In this document: piece after piece, positions 10,501 through 21,444 of the stretch
Layout: every line of letters starts with the position of its first letter
Position numbering within the stretch: the first letter of the stretch is position 1
Assembly (NCBI RefSeq): GCF_036711975.1
Contig: NC_091972.1
Location: 687,001 to 751,000 of the forward strand
Source: Onthophagus taurus
Lineage: Eukaryota > Arthropoda > Insecta > Coleoptera > Scarabaeidae
Length of the DNA stretch: 64,000 bases
Reading direction: 5' to 3'
The notes under the pieces: generated by a model
The model's database searches: none
Seen by the model: the letters and a program-made list of their open reading frames with translations, nothing else
Told to the model about the DNA's origin: nothing
Translations under genes and position numbers: made by a program

Positions 10501-13500
10501 TATATGAACTTGCACTGTCCCATATAAAACGCAACATAGCTTAATAGTACAGGCATTGGGTAGTTTTGCAAAGGAAAACTTTTGCTTGGGAAAAAAGAGA
10601 CGTCCTTATGATAAGTTTCTAGTTCTAGGTCTAGTGTTAGTTCTAGTTTTAGTTCAATAAAAATATGAAACATAATGATATTTTATAAAGTCCCTAGATT
10701 TACAAAGTACCGCGGTTTGCCGCCATTTTGGCTCGAAAATCAAGCGGGAAATTTAAAACTATGACGTTTTGTTGATAAAATTATGCCAAGTTTAGTTTCT
10801 TTTTTTTCTCGTGGTACTCTGAAGAGTCGAAAGCCCTTCTTACTGCTATTTTTGCAACTCCAAAGGCAACACGACGGCATTATTTTTGTAAAACATGCAC
10901 TGACAAGCTGTCAAACCGTCATTTTGGCTCGAATATTTCGAATACACAGGCTTCATGAACCGCGGTACTTTGATAATCTAGGGATTTTAATATTTTATAT
11001 TAATTAGCGCTGCCTACCACTGTCACTAAAACTAACATTAGACCTACAACCAAAAACATTGAGACATGTTGCATTTTATGTTGGACAAAGCAAGTAGATA
11101 CACCCTGGTTTCTATACAAATATTAGTTGTATATGAAATTTACTGTATAACTTTGTTATAATAAAACCTCTCACGTTGTAAAGTATGCAATTTTGATTCA
11201 ACTAAATTATTTCTTAAACAAAATCGTTGCGCTGCATTAATTTCATCAGTTTCAATGTATTCTAACCATTTTTCAAACATTTTCATTAAAGATAAATGAT
11301 CGCTGCTACTACAAAAAGCTTTTTTAATTTTTTTAACCGTTTCCTTGCAGCGTAATCCGCCCATAAAGAGTTCTTTTTCTTCAGAAAATAACGTAACAAT
11401 ATCGATTATTGGGGTAACGCATTTGAAAACCATTGCATTTACCATAGTTTTAGCTAATTTCGGCTCTAATTGAAAATTGGCTAATGCGCGACCAAGTGTT
11501 GTTAAATTTTCATCTATATCTAAAAGTTCCAAATCAATCAATTCTTTAACAGCCAATTTTATAGCATCATCGCTTGGTGGTGAAATTAACTGGCTCATGA
11601 ATTCGATTGCGTTCATATTGTTACTGTAAACTTTACTATCAAGAACGATTTTTGTGAGGGATGTTCTTAAAATTTCTGGTAGTGGATATTCTTCGAAGTG
11701 TTCGCATTTTTCTTTAGGATATAGATGAAAACTTTCGCCAGGTTGACATCTTCCAGCTCGTCCTTTTCTCTGTTTAACATTTGCTTGGGAAATCCAAGAT
11801 TTATCTAAACAAGTTACGCCTTTGGTTATATCAAATCTAGTTTCCTTCTGTATTCCTGTATCAATGACGTAAACAACATCATCCACGGTTACGGAAGTTT
11901 CAGCAATATTTGTTGATAAAATAACTTTGCGCATTCCCCGAGGGGGTTTTGAAAATATTAATTTTTGTTCCACCATCGAGAGCCTGGAATGTAAACATAA
12001 CGTACGAATATCGCGACGATCTTCTAGTAACTCCGCAATCGTTTTAATCTCTTCCCAACCAGGTAAAAAGCACAAAATCGCACCATCTCCTTTATTGTTA
12101 TGAATATAATCGATTAGTTTTACCACTTCTGGGCAAACAACGTGCGGAATTTTAGATTCGCACATTTCCAAAGTTTTCGAAAAATTTAATGAATTAGCGT
12201 TGTTAATAAAATGTTGTTTTACGGGATATGTAAAACCAGGAATATTAAAAACTGGGGACGATTTAAAATATTCTTGGAAAATTCCCGCATCAATTGTAGC
12301 GGACATAACAACAAGTTTTAAGTTTTTATTCTTCTCCAAACCTGAACGTAAAAGATTCATTAACAAATCGGTGTTTACATCCCTTTCGTGTGCTTCATCT
12401 AGAATTACGTGAGAACAGTCTAAGAGATGTGGATCTGCTTGCATTTTTCGTAAAAGAATTCCTGTTGTACAGTATAGAATTTTTCCCAATCGTGGACAAA
12501 ATGAATTTTGTAAACGAACTTGATATCCAACAGTTTTTCCAACCTAAATGTAAAATAATAATAATTACATAAGTTTACATAGACTTGGTTATAAATCGTT
12601 TTTTAACCTTCGAGGGGGCGCGCTGTCATCAAATTTATGACAATTTTCGTTTTTATAATATATCTCCTTATATTATGCATTTGAAACGATTTAACGCTAA
12701 AGTATTCATGTAACTATGTCTTTTGGACACGTCAAACGTCAAAACTGACATTTGAATGACATATTGAAGATTAAATTACAATTTTCTTACAATTTGACAT
12801 TCTTAATGACAGGTCAACCTCAATTTTTGCTACCAATTCACGTTCTAACTGTAAAATTCGATCATTTTGCATCACAAGAAAATTAAAACGTCAAAACTGA
12901 CATTTGAATGACATATTGAAGATTAAATTACAATTTGACTTTCTTAAGGACAGGTCAACCTCAATTTTTGCTACCAATTGACGTTCTAACTGTAAAATTC
13001 GATCATTTTGCATCACAAGAAAATTTTAACGTCAAAAGTGACATTTGAATGACATATTGAAGATTAAATTACAATTTTCCTACAAATTGGCATTCTTAAT
13101 CACAGGTCATCCTCAATTTTTGCTACCAATTGACGTTCTAACTGTCAAATTTGATTATTTTGCATCACACGAAGATTTTAATGCCAAAAGTAACATCTAA
13201 ATGATAATTTAAAGATAAAATTGACAGTTTGACATTTTTAATGACAGATTAACCTTAATTTTTGCTACCAATTGACGTTCTAACTGTAAAATTCGATCAT
13301 TTTGCATCACAAGAAAATTTTAACTTCAAAACTGACATTTGAATGACATATTGAAGATTAAATTACAATTTTCTTACAATTTGACATTCTTAATGACAGG
13401 TCAACCTCAATTTTTGCTACCAATTGACGTTCTAACTGTAAAATTCGATCATTTTGCATCATAAGAAAATTTTACCGTCAAAAGTGACATTTGAATGACA

Positions 13501-16500
13501 TATTGAAGATTAAATTACAATTTTCCTACAAATTGGCATTCTTAATCACAGGTCATCCTCAATTTTTGCTACCAATTGACGTTCTAACTGTCAAATTTGA
13601 TTATTTTGCATCACACGAAGATTTTAATGCCAAAAGTAACATCTAAATGATAACTTAAAGATAAAATTGACAGTTTGACATTTTTAATGACAGATTAACC
13701 TTAATTTTTGCTACCAATTGACGTTCTAACTGTAAAATTCGATCATTTTGCATCACAAGAAAATTTTAACTTCAAAACTGACATTTGAATGACATATTGA
13801 AGATTAAATTACAATTTTCTTACAATTTGACATTCTTAATGACAGGTCAACCTCAATTTTTGCTACCAATTGACGTTCTAACTGTAAAATTCGATCATTT
13901 TGCATCATAAGAAAATTTTACCGTCAAAAGTGACATTTGAATGACATATTGAAGATTAAATTACAATTTTCCTACAAATTGGCATTCTTAATCACAGGTC
14001 ATCCTCAATTTTTGCTACCAATTGACGTTCTAACTGTAAAATTCGATCATTTTGCATCACAAGAAAATTTTAACGTCAAAAGTGACATTTGAATGACATA
14101 TTGAAGATTAAATTATAATTTTCTTACAATTTGACATTCTTAATGACAGGTCAACCTCAATTTTTGCTACCAATTGACGTTTTAAGTGTAAAATTTGATT
14201 ATTTTGCATCACACGAAGATTTTAATGCCAAAAGTAACATCTAAATGATAACTTAAAGATAAAATTGACAGTTTGACATTTTTAATGACAGATTAACCTT
14301 AATTTTTGCTACCAATTGACGTTCTAACTGTAAAATTCGATCATTTTGCATCACAAGAAAATTTTAACTTCAAAACTGACATTTGAATGACATATTGAAG
14401 ATTAAATTACAATTTTCTTACAATTTGACATTCTTAATGACAGGTCAACCTCAATTTTTGCTACCAATTGACGTTCTAACTGTAAAATTCGATCATTTTG
14501 CATCACAAGAAAATTTTACCGTCAAAACTGACATTTGAATGACATATTGAAGATTAAATTACAATTTGACATTCTTAATGGCAGGTCAACGTCAATTTTT
14601 GCTACTAATTGACATTCTAACTGTAAAATTCGATCATTTTGCATCACACGAAGATTTTAATGCCAAAAGTAACATCTAAATGATAACTTAAAGATAAAAT
14701 AGACATATTAATAGGATAAAAAAGAATAAGTCCACGATGATTATTGGAGTTTTTAACCTGACATGGTAAACCCACGCCGTTTTCAAAAAAATTTCACTTT
14801 TTTCTTTAATCCAAAATTATATTTTTAATCATCGGTCCGTCGTAGTTTTTTGTAAGAGAAATTTTTCCACTTGATCATTTTTTCACATGTTCATCATTCT
14901 TAGTTTTTGACGGTAAGAACTTTTTATAATTTTTAATTTTATATCACCAACAAAAAAACCCGTCCACTAGTAATAATTATGTTCCATATTATTCTAGTCG
15001 TACCTGAAGACGTTTTTAGAAAAAGCGAAACATTATTGTACCGAAATTAGAAAAAAATAATAAATAATCATCGTGGACTTATTCTTTTTTATCCTATTAA
15101 TACTCACCATGATGAACCTGGAGGCTACAATTGCCAATAAAATAGACAGTTTGACATTTTTAATGACAGGTCAACCTCAATGTTTGCTACCAATTGACAT
15201 TCTAACTGTTAAATTTGATTATTTTGCATCACACGAAGATTTTAATGCCAAAAGTAACATCTAAATGATAACTTAAAGATAAAATTGACAGTTTGACATT
15301 TTTAATGACAGGTCAACCTCAATTTTTGCTAGCAATTGACGTTCTAACTGTAAAATGCGATCATTTTGCATCACAAGAAAATTTTAACGTCAAAACTGAC
15401 ATTTGAATGACATATTGAAGATTAAATTACAACTTTCTTACAATTTGACATTCTTAATGACAGGTCAACGCCAATTTTTGCTACCAATGGGGTCATACAC
15501 ACTTATTAAATTTAGAGAAAATTTTTATGTCAAACGATATATGCAAGTATATGCATGAACACAAAGTAAAAGAAATATTTTGATCAATTTTATATTTTGC
15601 GTAATTTGAAGTGAAAAATTGCAAATATTTAAACGAAATAATTTCGCGGCTTTTCTGTGACGTAGGAACCGCACTGCCTAAAACAAGTTAAATTGTCCGT
15701 TAGATAGCGCTTGCGGTGTGACAGTGTCAAAATAAAACCATGGATGTAATAGAGTGTCTCTATTACATCCATGAACAAAACATAATAAACATAACCTACA
15801 AACACTCTATCTCTTTTCAATACAACCTAAATGACGTTCATCTCTTTCTCGCATTTGAGCGGGTAGCAGGGGACGCAAAAGTGAGAATCACACGTCATCA
15901 ACGCGGGAATTTTAAAAGCGCAAATGGGTATATAAATTTTCAATAATTTTTTTAACAATGACTTTGTTCGAAAATATTTTTAAAAAAAATAACGGTAACT
16001 ATATTTTTATATAAACTTTCAGAAAATATAATAAAAAAAAAATCGTGTATGACCCCATTGACGTTCTATCTGTAAAATTTGATCATTTTGCATCACAAGA
16101 AAATTTTAACGTCAAAACTGACATTTGAATGACATTGAAGATTAAATTTTAATTTTCGTACAATTTGACATTCTTAATGACAGGTCAACCTCAATGTTTG
16201 CTACCAATTGACGTTCTAACTGTAAAATTCGATCATTTTGCATCACACGAAGATTTTAATGCCAAAAGTAACATCTAAATGATAATTTAAAGATAAAATT
16301 GACAGTTTGACATTTTTAATGACAGGTCAACCTCAATTTTTGTTACCAATTGACGTCCTAACTGTAAAATTTGATCATTTTGCATCACAAGAAAATTTTA
16401 ACGTCAAAACTGACATTTGAATGACATATTGAAGATTAAATTACAATTTTCTTACAATTTGACATTCTTAATGACAGGTCAACCTCAATTTTTGCTACCA

Positions 16501-19305
16501 ATTGACGTTTTAAGTGTAAAATTTGATTATTTTACATCACACAAGAATTTTAGTGCCAAAAGTAACATCTAAATGATAGCTTAAAGATAAAATTGACAGT
16601 TTGATATTCTAAATGACATATTTAGCTTATTTTCTGCTACCAATTGATATTGTAACTGTCAAATTCGATCATTTTACATCACAAAAAAAATTGTAATGTC
16701 AAAACTGAGATTTGAATGACATTGAATGATTTATAAATTATAGAAAGTTACCTTGTACTTGATTTTGATTACAAAAAATTAAAATCTCAAAAATGACTCA
16801 ACTTAGGTATAGAGTATGTAACATACAAGTGGCCTAAAATTGAACAAAAATTTAAAAAATGTATTAAAATACAGGGTGTTCCATTTGAAATATGAAAATA
16901 TTATAGTTAAAAAGCTGGTCTGCAAATTTTCAAACCCCCACTTCATTATATATATATATATATGATATATGTGCATTTTTCAAAAAACCCTAATTATCTC
17001 CCAAACTATAAATGCTAGGTATAGGACATATGGGTGTAAAAAATGTAAAAAGAGACACCCAAGACGACTAAGTAATAAAATATGGGGGGTGCCATTTAAA
17101 AAAATGAAGTTATGGTACTTCCAAGTTTCGAAAAGTTAACGTGCCATAATAAAGTGGCCAAACGTTCTAGACAGCCGTTCTCGGCACCAAAACATACTCC
17201 ATCATGTTGCTTAAGCATGTTCTTAATCCCAAATTGATATCCCAAAAATCGAGTGTTCTCTGATTTTTTGAACAAATGTCTGTTGAAGCAGATTTTTCTA
17301 GAAAAATTCGAATAACTCGAGAACGGCCGAATCAAATTGCAAAAAGTAAAGTAAATCATAAACCTTGAAAACAGACAAATCCAAATATGTAAAAATATAC
17401 AGGTGTACCGTTTAAAAAAATAAAGTAAGTGACGACTTCCGGTATAACCGGAAGTGCTAGAAATTGATAATACTTAAATCTGAATTATCAAACTTTTATT
17501 TTGGCCAGAACCCTGTATAGTTCTAATGGACGGTCGTCGCGAATGACCCTGTATAAATTAAATATTTTACTCTAGCAAAATATGTTTTATTAAAAATAAC
17601 GTAATACTTATTAATACGGACCTGATTTCATAAAATTTATGACACGCGCCCGCTCCTGTTATAAAATCGGCCAGCTCAAAGGTTAAGGTATGAGTTAGCT
17701 TTTTTTGAAAAACTTTTTAAAATATGCTTATAATTTTATTATGCATGATATTTTTACCTGTTCATTTCTTTCATATGAAACACGTTCAGCTAAACTAATA
17801 GCAGCTATTCTTCTAGGTTGGGTAACAAGAATTTTGCAATGTTCTTGATCCTGACTTTTAGCCCAACCTTCCAAAAGATACTGAGGAACTCTGGTACTTT
17901 TACCACAACCAGGTTCACCTTTAATAATAGTAACTTGATTATTATTTACAGCTTCAATAATGTCATTTCTACAAAAAATAAACATCAAAAAAAAATTAAA
18001 TAATTAAGATTTGTTGGTTTACTTGTATTTTGATATTGGTAGATTAGTTTTCTCTTCAATAATGTGCATGAATGATTTTTTTTGTGCTCGACGTTGATTT
18101 GGAAATAATTCTTTGCGCTCTTCATTTAAACTATCATCTAAATTTATTGAATAATCAGGTAGACTTTTAAGCAATTTCTCTTGATAAATCATGTTAATTT
18201 TATTTAATTGTTTTACTGTATCATCTTTTAAACTAATTATTTTTGATTGTTGCTTTTCATTAATTTTTTCTTCTTTCAAAATTGGAACACCACGTGAGCT
18301 AATCAAATTTAAAGACTGTAAATAGTTCAAAATTTCGACGCAGACTTTTCCGGCGGCTTCTTTTTTTGAAAAACCAGATTTTGTGAATACAATCTCCTCA
18401 GGCCATTTTACATGATAAGTACAAGCCCAAGGTAAGTGATGATGTTTTAAGTGAGTATAAGATGTTGTAACACCATAGTCTTTATTTAATTGAGATGAAA
18501 TGATGTTGTAATAATTGTGAATAGTTGATTTTGGGGTTAAAACAATTTTATCTGAACTTGATTGGTTGGGTTGAACTGGTTTTGGTTTTTCTGATGTTAA
18601 ACTTCTAAGATTATATCGCGAGGTTGTTGTGATGTTGCGTTTAGGTGTTAAAGAAGTTTGCGCGATCATATTATTTTTATTTATATCTAAAATAGCGCTT
18701 CTAAACAGATTGGTTGGTCCCCATTTACGTTGATTCTCATATCTTGCAGTAACATCAACAAAATCATTATAAGTTAATAGTTTTTTGTCATTAATAAAAT
18801 TGTTTTCTTTTAAAACTTGTAACACTTCTAAGGAGCAGCTCTGTAAAGCTAATTTTCTCGATTGTCCAATAGACCGTATGTTGACTTTTATTGGATATTT
18901 TAATTTTAATGTACATTGAATAAAATTATTTATGTTATCGTATTGTGGTGATAAATTAAACTTTATTTTTTGTTGTATCGAGTATTCTTCATAGAAACTT
19001 ACCACAGTTTTCCAGGGACTTAAAGATTGCACCTTTTTTTTTGGCGTTACCTTTTTCTGTGTATCTTGTACAAGATTTGTTGGTACATTCTGATTCTCTG
19101 AATTTCTAATAGAAGATATTCTATCATTTATTGCTGATGTTAAGATTTTATCACGTTTTCTTTTTGATTTTCTCCCCATGCTTATAACATTTAACAGCAA
19201 ACTTGAGTTTCTTGTACCTTCTCGAAAGAACGTTGAAAAACAAAACCCGGTTTTTGCGCTCATGGCGCGATATTTTAAAGAACTGGATTTCCATAGAGTT
19301 AACAT
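7555..19305 (-). CDS. DHX30: DHX30-type DExH-box RNA helicase, complete, 7 exons, 1164 aa
   Basis: Coding exons on the minus strand: 19305-18023, 17968-17758, 12543-11175, 8348-8168, 8109-7920, 7865-7771, 7720-7555. All junctions are GT-AG and the phases add up to 3495 nt without a stop. The N-terminus (M1-I41) is basic with few acids, like a mitochondrial presequence; a second Met (M43) starts the basic GRKSKRKRDK. Two dsRNA-binding-like segments follow (LKLKYPIKVNI; YHVKWPEEIVF then GFSKKEAAGK). Motif I GEPGCGKST is at 445-453, DEAH at 547-550, SAT at 579-581, STNIAETS near 708, QRKGRAGR at 756-763, then HA2 and OB-fold segments (DNDELIKGVLL, SSDYLIYINEVV). Human DHX30 is about the same length and acts in mitochondrial RNA granules and mitoribosome assembly. 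The split linking TLQ to QLRDIHF fits the family only with the donor at 11174. Introns 2 and 3 hold satellites. Confidence 0.9.
8443..8575. mobile_element. hAT-like MITE, left boundary of a composite element
   Basis: This 133-bp unit has ends CAGTGGTGTCCA and a right end reading GGCCACCACTG, close to perfect inverted repeats. Its left flank is CTGTATAC (8435-8442) and its right flank is ATTTAGAG (8576-8583). The right flank does not match its own left flank, but both match the flanks of the second copy at 9968-10121. Confidence 0.8.
8576..9967 (+). repeat. Satellite array 2, 173-bp monomer, about 8 copies
   Basis: The monomer and orientation are the same as in array 1 (3421-4872). The array starts with ATTTAGAG and ends with the same eight bases, each adjoining a MITE. 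It lies within intron 3 of the DHX30-type gene (8349-11174). Confidence 0.92.
9968..10121. mobile_element. hAT-like MITE, right boundary of a composite element
   Basis: This 154-bp unit begins CAGTGGTGTCCAC and ends GGACACCACTG, and is related throughout to the 8443-8575 copy with a short extra block. Its left flank is ATTTAGAG (9960-9967) and its right flank is CTGTATAT (10122-10129). Confidence 0.8.
10122..10690. other. Intron 3 sequence of the DHX30-type gene, with a CTAGTT-rich repeat
   Basis: No gene is seen. Around 10430-10480 and 10615-10660 there is a low-complexity motif of the type TCTAGGTCTAGTGTTAG. Related motif runs occur at 34990-35130 and, in reverse sense, near 36400 and 61720. 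Part of 10470-10560 pairs in inverted orientation with 11030-11140, suggesting the arms of another old inverted-repeat element around the MITE below. Confidence 0.5.
10691..10985. mobile_element. MITE with TCCCTAGATT / CTAGGGA ends
   Basis: Left end TCCCTAGATTTACAAAGTAC followed by CGCGGTT is mirrored at the right end by ACCGCGGTACTTTG and then AATCTAGGGA, giving inverted repeats of roughly 28 bp with a few mismatches. The interior repeats CATTTTGGCTCGAA once on each side. It lies in DHX30 intron 3 and has no coding capacity. Confidence 0.75.
14712..15096. mobile_element. MITE with TTAA flanks inside satellite array 3
   Basis: The ends are inverted repeats of over 30 bp: TAGGATAAAAAAGAATAAG, then TCCACGATGATTATT, mirrored by AATAATCATCGTGGA and its continuation. 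TTAA lies directly outside each end (14708-14711 and 15097-15100), the target preferred by piggyBac and Kolobok elements. The flank is satellite, showing that it inserted after array formation. There is no coding capacity. Confidence 0.78.
15489..16056. mobile_element. MITE with GGGGTCATACAC ends inside satellite array 3
   Basis: The left end GGGGTCATACAC is mirrored by GTGTATGACCCC. It splits the satellite box CCAATTGACG, leaving CCAAT on the left and ATTGACG on the right, which is best explained by a 2-bp AT duplication. Inside is a near-perfect palindrome at about 15738-15773 (CATGGATGTAATAGAG and its complement). Open frames inside are not recognisable proteins. Confidence 0.78.
16868..17530. 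repeat. Dispersed repeat with ACAGGGTGTTCC start, related to 61363-63830
   Basis: Segments such as CCCTAATTATCTCCCAAAC, CACCAAAACATACTCCATC and ACGGCCGAATCAAATTGC recur near 61370, 62360 and 63570. A TA microsatellite lies near 16949-16968. The start ACAGGGTGTTCCATTTG and the later ACCCTGTATAGTT look like inverted ends. It lies in DHX30 intron 2, next to the satellite. Confidence 0.6.
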
Positions 19306-19340
19306 TCTTCTTCAATCACTAAAATTTACCCCTAAAAATT

Positions 19341-19611
19341 AACACAATTCACGTAACCGGCATGACATTAAAGTGAGGTTATCTTGAATATTATGTTTTG
19401 TTATGTCACTCTATAAACTGTTAATTAATCTTTTTAAATTAATTTTATTTATATAAAAATCGTCGTAAATTTATTAAAGAATAATCCCTAAAAGAGAAAA
19501 GTTTTTAATTTTATGATTTAGTAAGATTTTATTGAGAGCCCTCTATAATCGAATAGCCAAATTACTTTAATATTAATAAAGTTGTATTTTTATATTATAA
19601 TAACCAAAAAT
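19341..19611. repeat. Tandem spacer repeat, copy I, cut by the LINE insertion
   Basis: Sequence from CACGTAACCGGCATGAC to ATAACCAAAAAT matches the units at 29525-30342. It lies directly upstream of the DHX30-type start (minus strand), so it probably carries that gene's 5' flank. It stops at the LINE boundary. Confidence 0.85.
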
Positions 19612-19818
19612 CAATTGAATTCAACCCAACGTGTGTTCGGTGTGTACGCTGAACGAAAGTAAATTGCTCCGAATAAGTAAATAAACTGCCCCGTGGTAAG
19701 TTTTAAGTGTTTAACTGTTATTGTTTGTTATCCCTGTCCTGTTAAACTATCTGTATCATAATATAACTTAGAATATAAAGAATAAAAACCAAAAAAACAC
19801 ATTGAAAGCGATCCTAAA

Positions 19819-21444
19819 ATGGACTCCGAAAGCGGAGGTGGTACGCCACCTCCAATTTTAGCTTCTTTTATTAATCTTATTGACGAAAGTAATAAAAAAA
19901 CGACCGCAGCGAATATAATTGACTATTTAGAAAGTAATATCGGAAATATTGACGAAGCGACTTTGGCTGAAATTTTATTATCAAAAGATATATTACTTGA
20001 AACACGTGATTGCCTGAAATTGGGTTTTTATACCAACCAGAAAGGCCTCAAAGCGCCTATATCAAACCAGACAGTTGAGTTATGGACCAAAGTGTTAATT
20101 AAAAACGATATTGCGTTCATACCCAAGCCAAAATTGTTATATTTAAGTAAGGATTATGCTCCGTTCATAGTCTGTATCGAATCATTAGATAAAAATATTG
20201 GACAAATGCGAGACCTTAAGATTGGTAAGATGCTATACAACAATAAAACAGAGGGCATAAAAAAAATTGAGAAAAGAGGGAGAAATAGATTGGAAATTGA
20301 ATTCCACAGTAGAAAATCTGCTAACAACTTTATAGAAAGTGACATATCCAGCAAAAATGGCTGGAGGTCGTTCATTCCAAACCACAGGATCACGTGCAAG
20401 GGCGTAATCCGTCGAATAGACCCAAACCTGACCGAAGAAGAGCTTCTATCACATCTCGAAACCGATGGAGGCGAAAGAGTATTACATGTGCACCGTATGA
20501 AGAGAAGAATCATGACTGAAGACGGAATCCAGTATGTAAACACAGCATCAGTAGTTGCCACATTTAGAGGAATTGTCCTTCCATCAACTGTATCGCTCTT
20601 CTTGTGTATTCGTCACCCAGAACCGTATATTGCCCCCGTTATCCAATGTTACAACTGTCTCCGTTATGGACATACGGGATCTCAGTGTAAATCAAAAGAA
20701 AGATGCCCAGCCTGCTCCCAGGAACACAAATTAGAGTTTTGTACTAACAAAGAGAATCCAAAATGTACCTTTTGCGGAGAAAACCACCTTAGCAATGAAA
20801 GGGGCACCCCAGCAAACCAAAGAAAATGTCAAGAATATGTAAGACAAAGAAAAATCAAGGAGGTGATGACGAAATATAGCTACTCTTTTTATGAAGCCGC
20901 ACAAAAGGTAGGTGGGGAAACACTAAATAATCAAAGAAATTCTCCACTGTTAAGCCAACTGATAGTCGATCCTAAAAGATATCCAGAACTAAAAACCATG
21001 AGCAGAAGTGAGAATAGACATCAAATGTCAAAAGATGGATACCTGGAAACAACAACTCAGCATAATGATCTCAAGAAAAATTATAAAAAGACAATCACTA
21101 TCTCACAAAAGCCACCTACAACCACTCTACCAGGAAAAAGACGAAAAACAGACGTTCCAAGTGAACTTCTGTTTACCAACAACTCCGATAAAAAAACTCA
21201 TAAAAACACCCCACATTGGGATGACCACACTTCGTCACAACCCATTATAACACCCGGACCGCGACAGGTTCAAGATTGGTACATGGACTCCGAGGCGGGG
21301 CCCTCCACTTCCAGCACCGAGTACAAAGACAGCGGAAGCAAGATGCAAGAGAAAATAACACCCCGCTCCCCCAAAAAATTGGACAATCAAATAGGTAAGG
21401 AACATGCATATTATAACATGTATCATGTCTTGGACAATGAATAA
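19819..21444 (+). CDS. LINE ORF1: gag-like RNA-binding protein, 541 aa
   Basis: This is the nucleic-acid-binding protein of the retrotransposon, which coats its RNA. Three zinc knuckles lie in a row near residues 277-340: CYNCLRYGHTGSQC (CX2CX4HX4C), CPACSQEHKLEFC and CTFCGENH with a distal Cys in QRKC, the arrangement seen in I-factor-type ORF1 proteins. The N-terminal third is acidic and unremarkable; the C-terminal third is Ser/Thr/Pro/Lys-rich and looks disordered. The ATG at 19819 is the first in the frame after a stop-filled leader. The stop at 21442-21444 overlaps the ORF2 start by 8 nt in another frame, so ORF2 is probably made by reinitiation. The frame is completely open, which suggests a young insertion. 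Confidence 0.88.
   Translation: MDSESGGGTPPPILASFINLIDESNKKTTAANIIDYLESNIGNIDEATLAEILLSKDILLETRDCLKLGFYTNQKGLKAPISNQTVELWTKVLIKNDIAFIPKPKLLYLSKDYAPFIVCIESLDKNIGQMRDLKIGKMLYNNKTEGIKKIEKRGRNRLEIEFHSRKSANNFIESDISSKNGWRSFIPNHRITCKGVIRRIDPNLTEEELLSHLETDGGERVLHVHRMKRRIMTEDGIQYVNTASVVATFRGIVLPSTVSLFLCIRHPEPYIAPVIQCYNCLRYGHTGSQCKSKERCPACSQEHKLEFCTNKENPKCTFCGENHLSNERGTPANQRKCQEYVRQRKIKEVMTKYSYSFYEAAQKVGGETLNNQRNSPLLSQLIVDPKRYPELKTMSRSENRHQMSKDGYLETTTQHNDLKKNYKKTITISQKPPTTTLPGKRRKTDVPSELLFTNNSDKKTHKNTPHWDDHTSSQPIITPGPRQVQDWYMDSEAGPSTSSTEYKDSGSKMQEKITPRSPKKLDNQIGKEHAYYNMYHVLDNE

Larger units (their letters stand above)
12733..16745 (+). repeat. Satellite array 3, 142/152-bp monomers with a 446-bp higher-order repeat
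   Basis: Monomers carry the marker AATTGACGTTCTAACTGT. Type A (about 152 bp) continues AAAATTCGATCATTTTGC; type B (142 bp) continues CAAATTTGATTATTTTGC. The landmark TACAAATTGGCATTC recurs at 13081, 13527 and 13973, an exact 446-bp period (142+152+152), so B-A-A trimers form a higher-order repeat. Two MITEs interrupt the array at 14712-15096 and 15489-16056. The array fills most of intron 2 of the DHX30-type gene. The same satellite fills MCM5 intron 9. Confidence 0.93.

Noticed and set aside
11126-11174. Reading of the DHX30 exon 3 frame to the stop near 11140
   Set aside because: The stop would remove the OB-fold region. The donor at 11174-11173 (GTGAGA) joins in phase to 8348 and gives TLQ-QLRDIHF, which fits the family.
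12718-16745. CRISPR-like regular repeats
   Set aside because: The 142/152-bp repeats are contiguous satellite monomers with no unique spacers, in a eukaryotic intron.
17096-17359. 87-codon minus frame in DHX30 intron 2
   Set aside because: It lies in a dispersed repeat with matching copies near 61-63 kb where the frame is not kept.
20154-20561. 135-codon minus-strand frame
   Set aside because: It is the antisense shadow of LINE ORF1, which has zinc knuckles and the expected layout.
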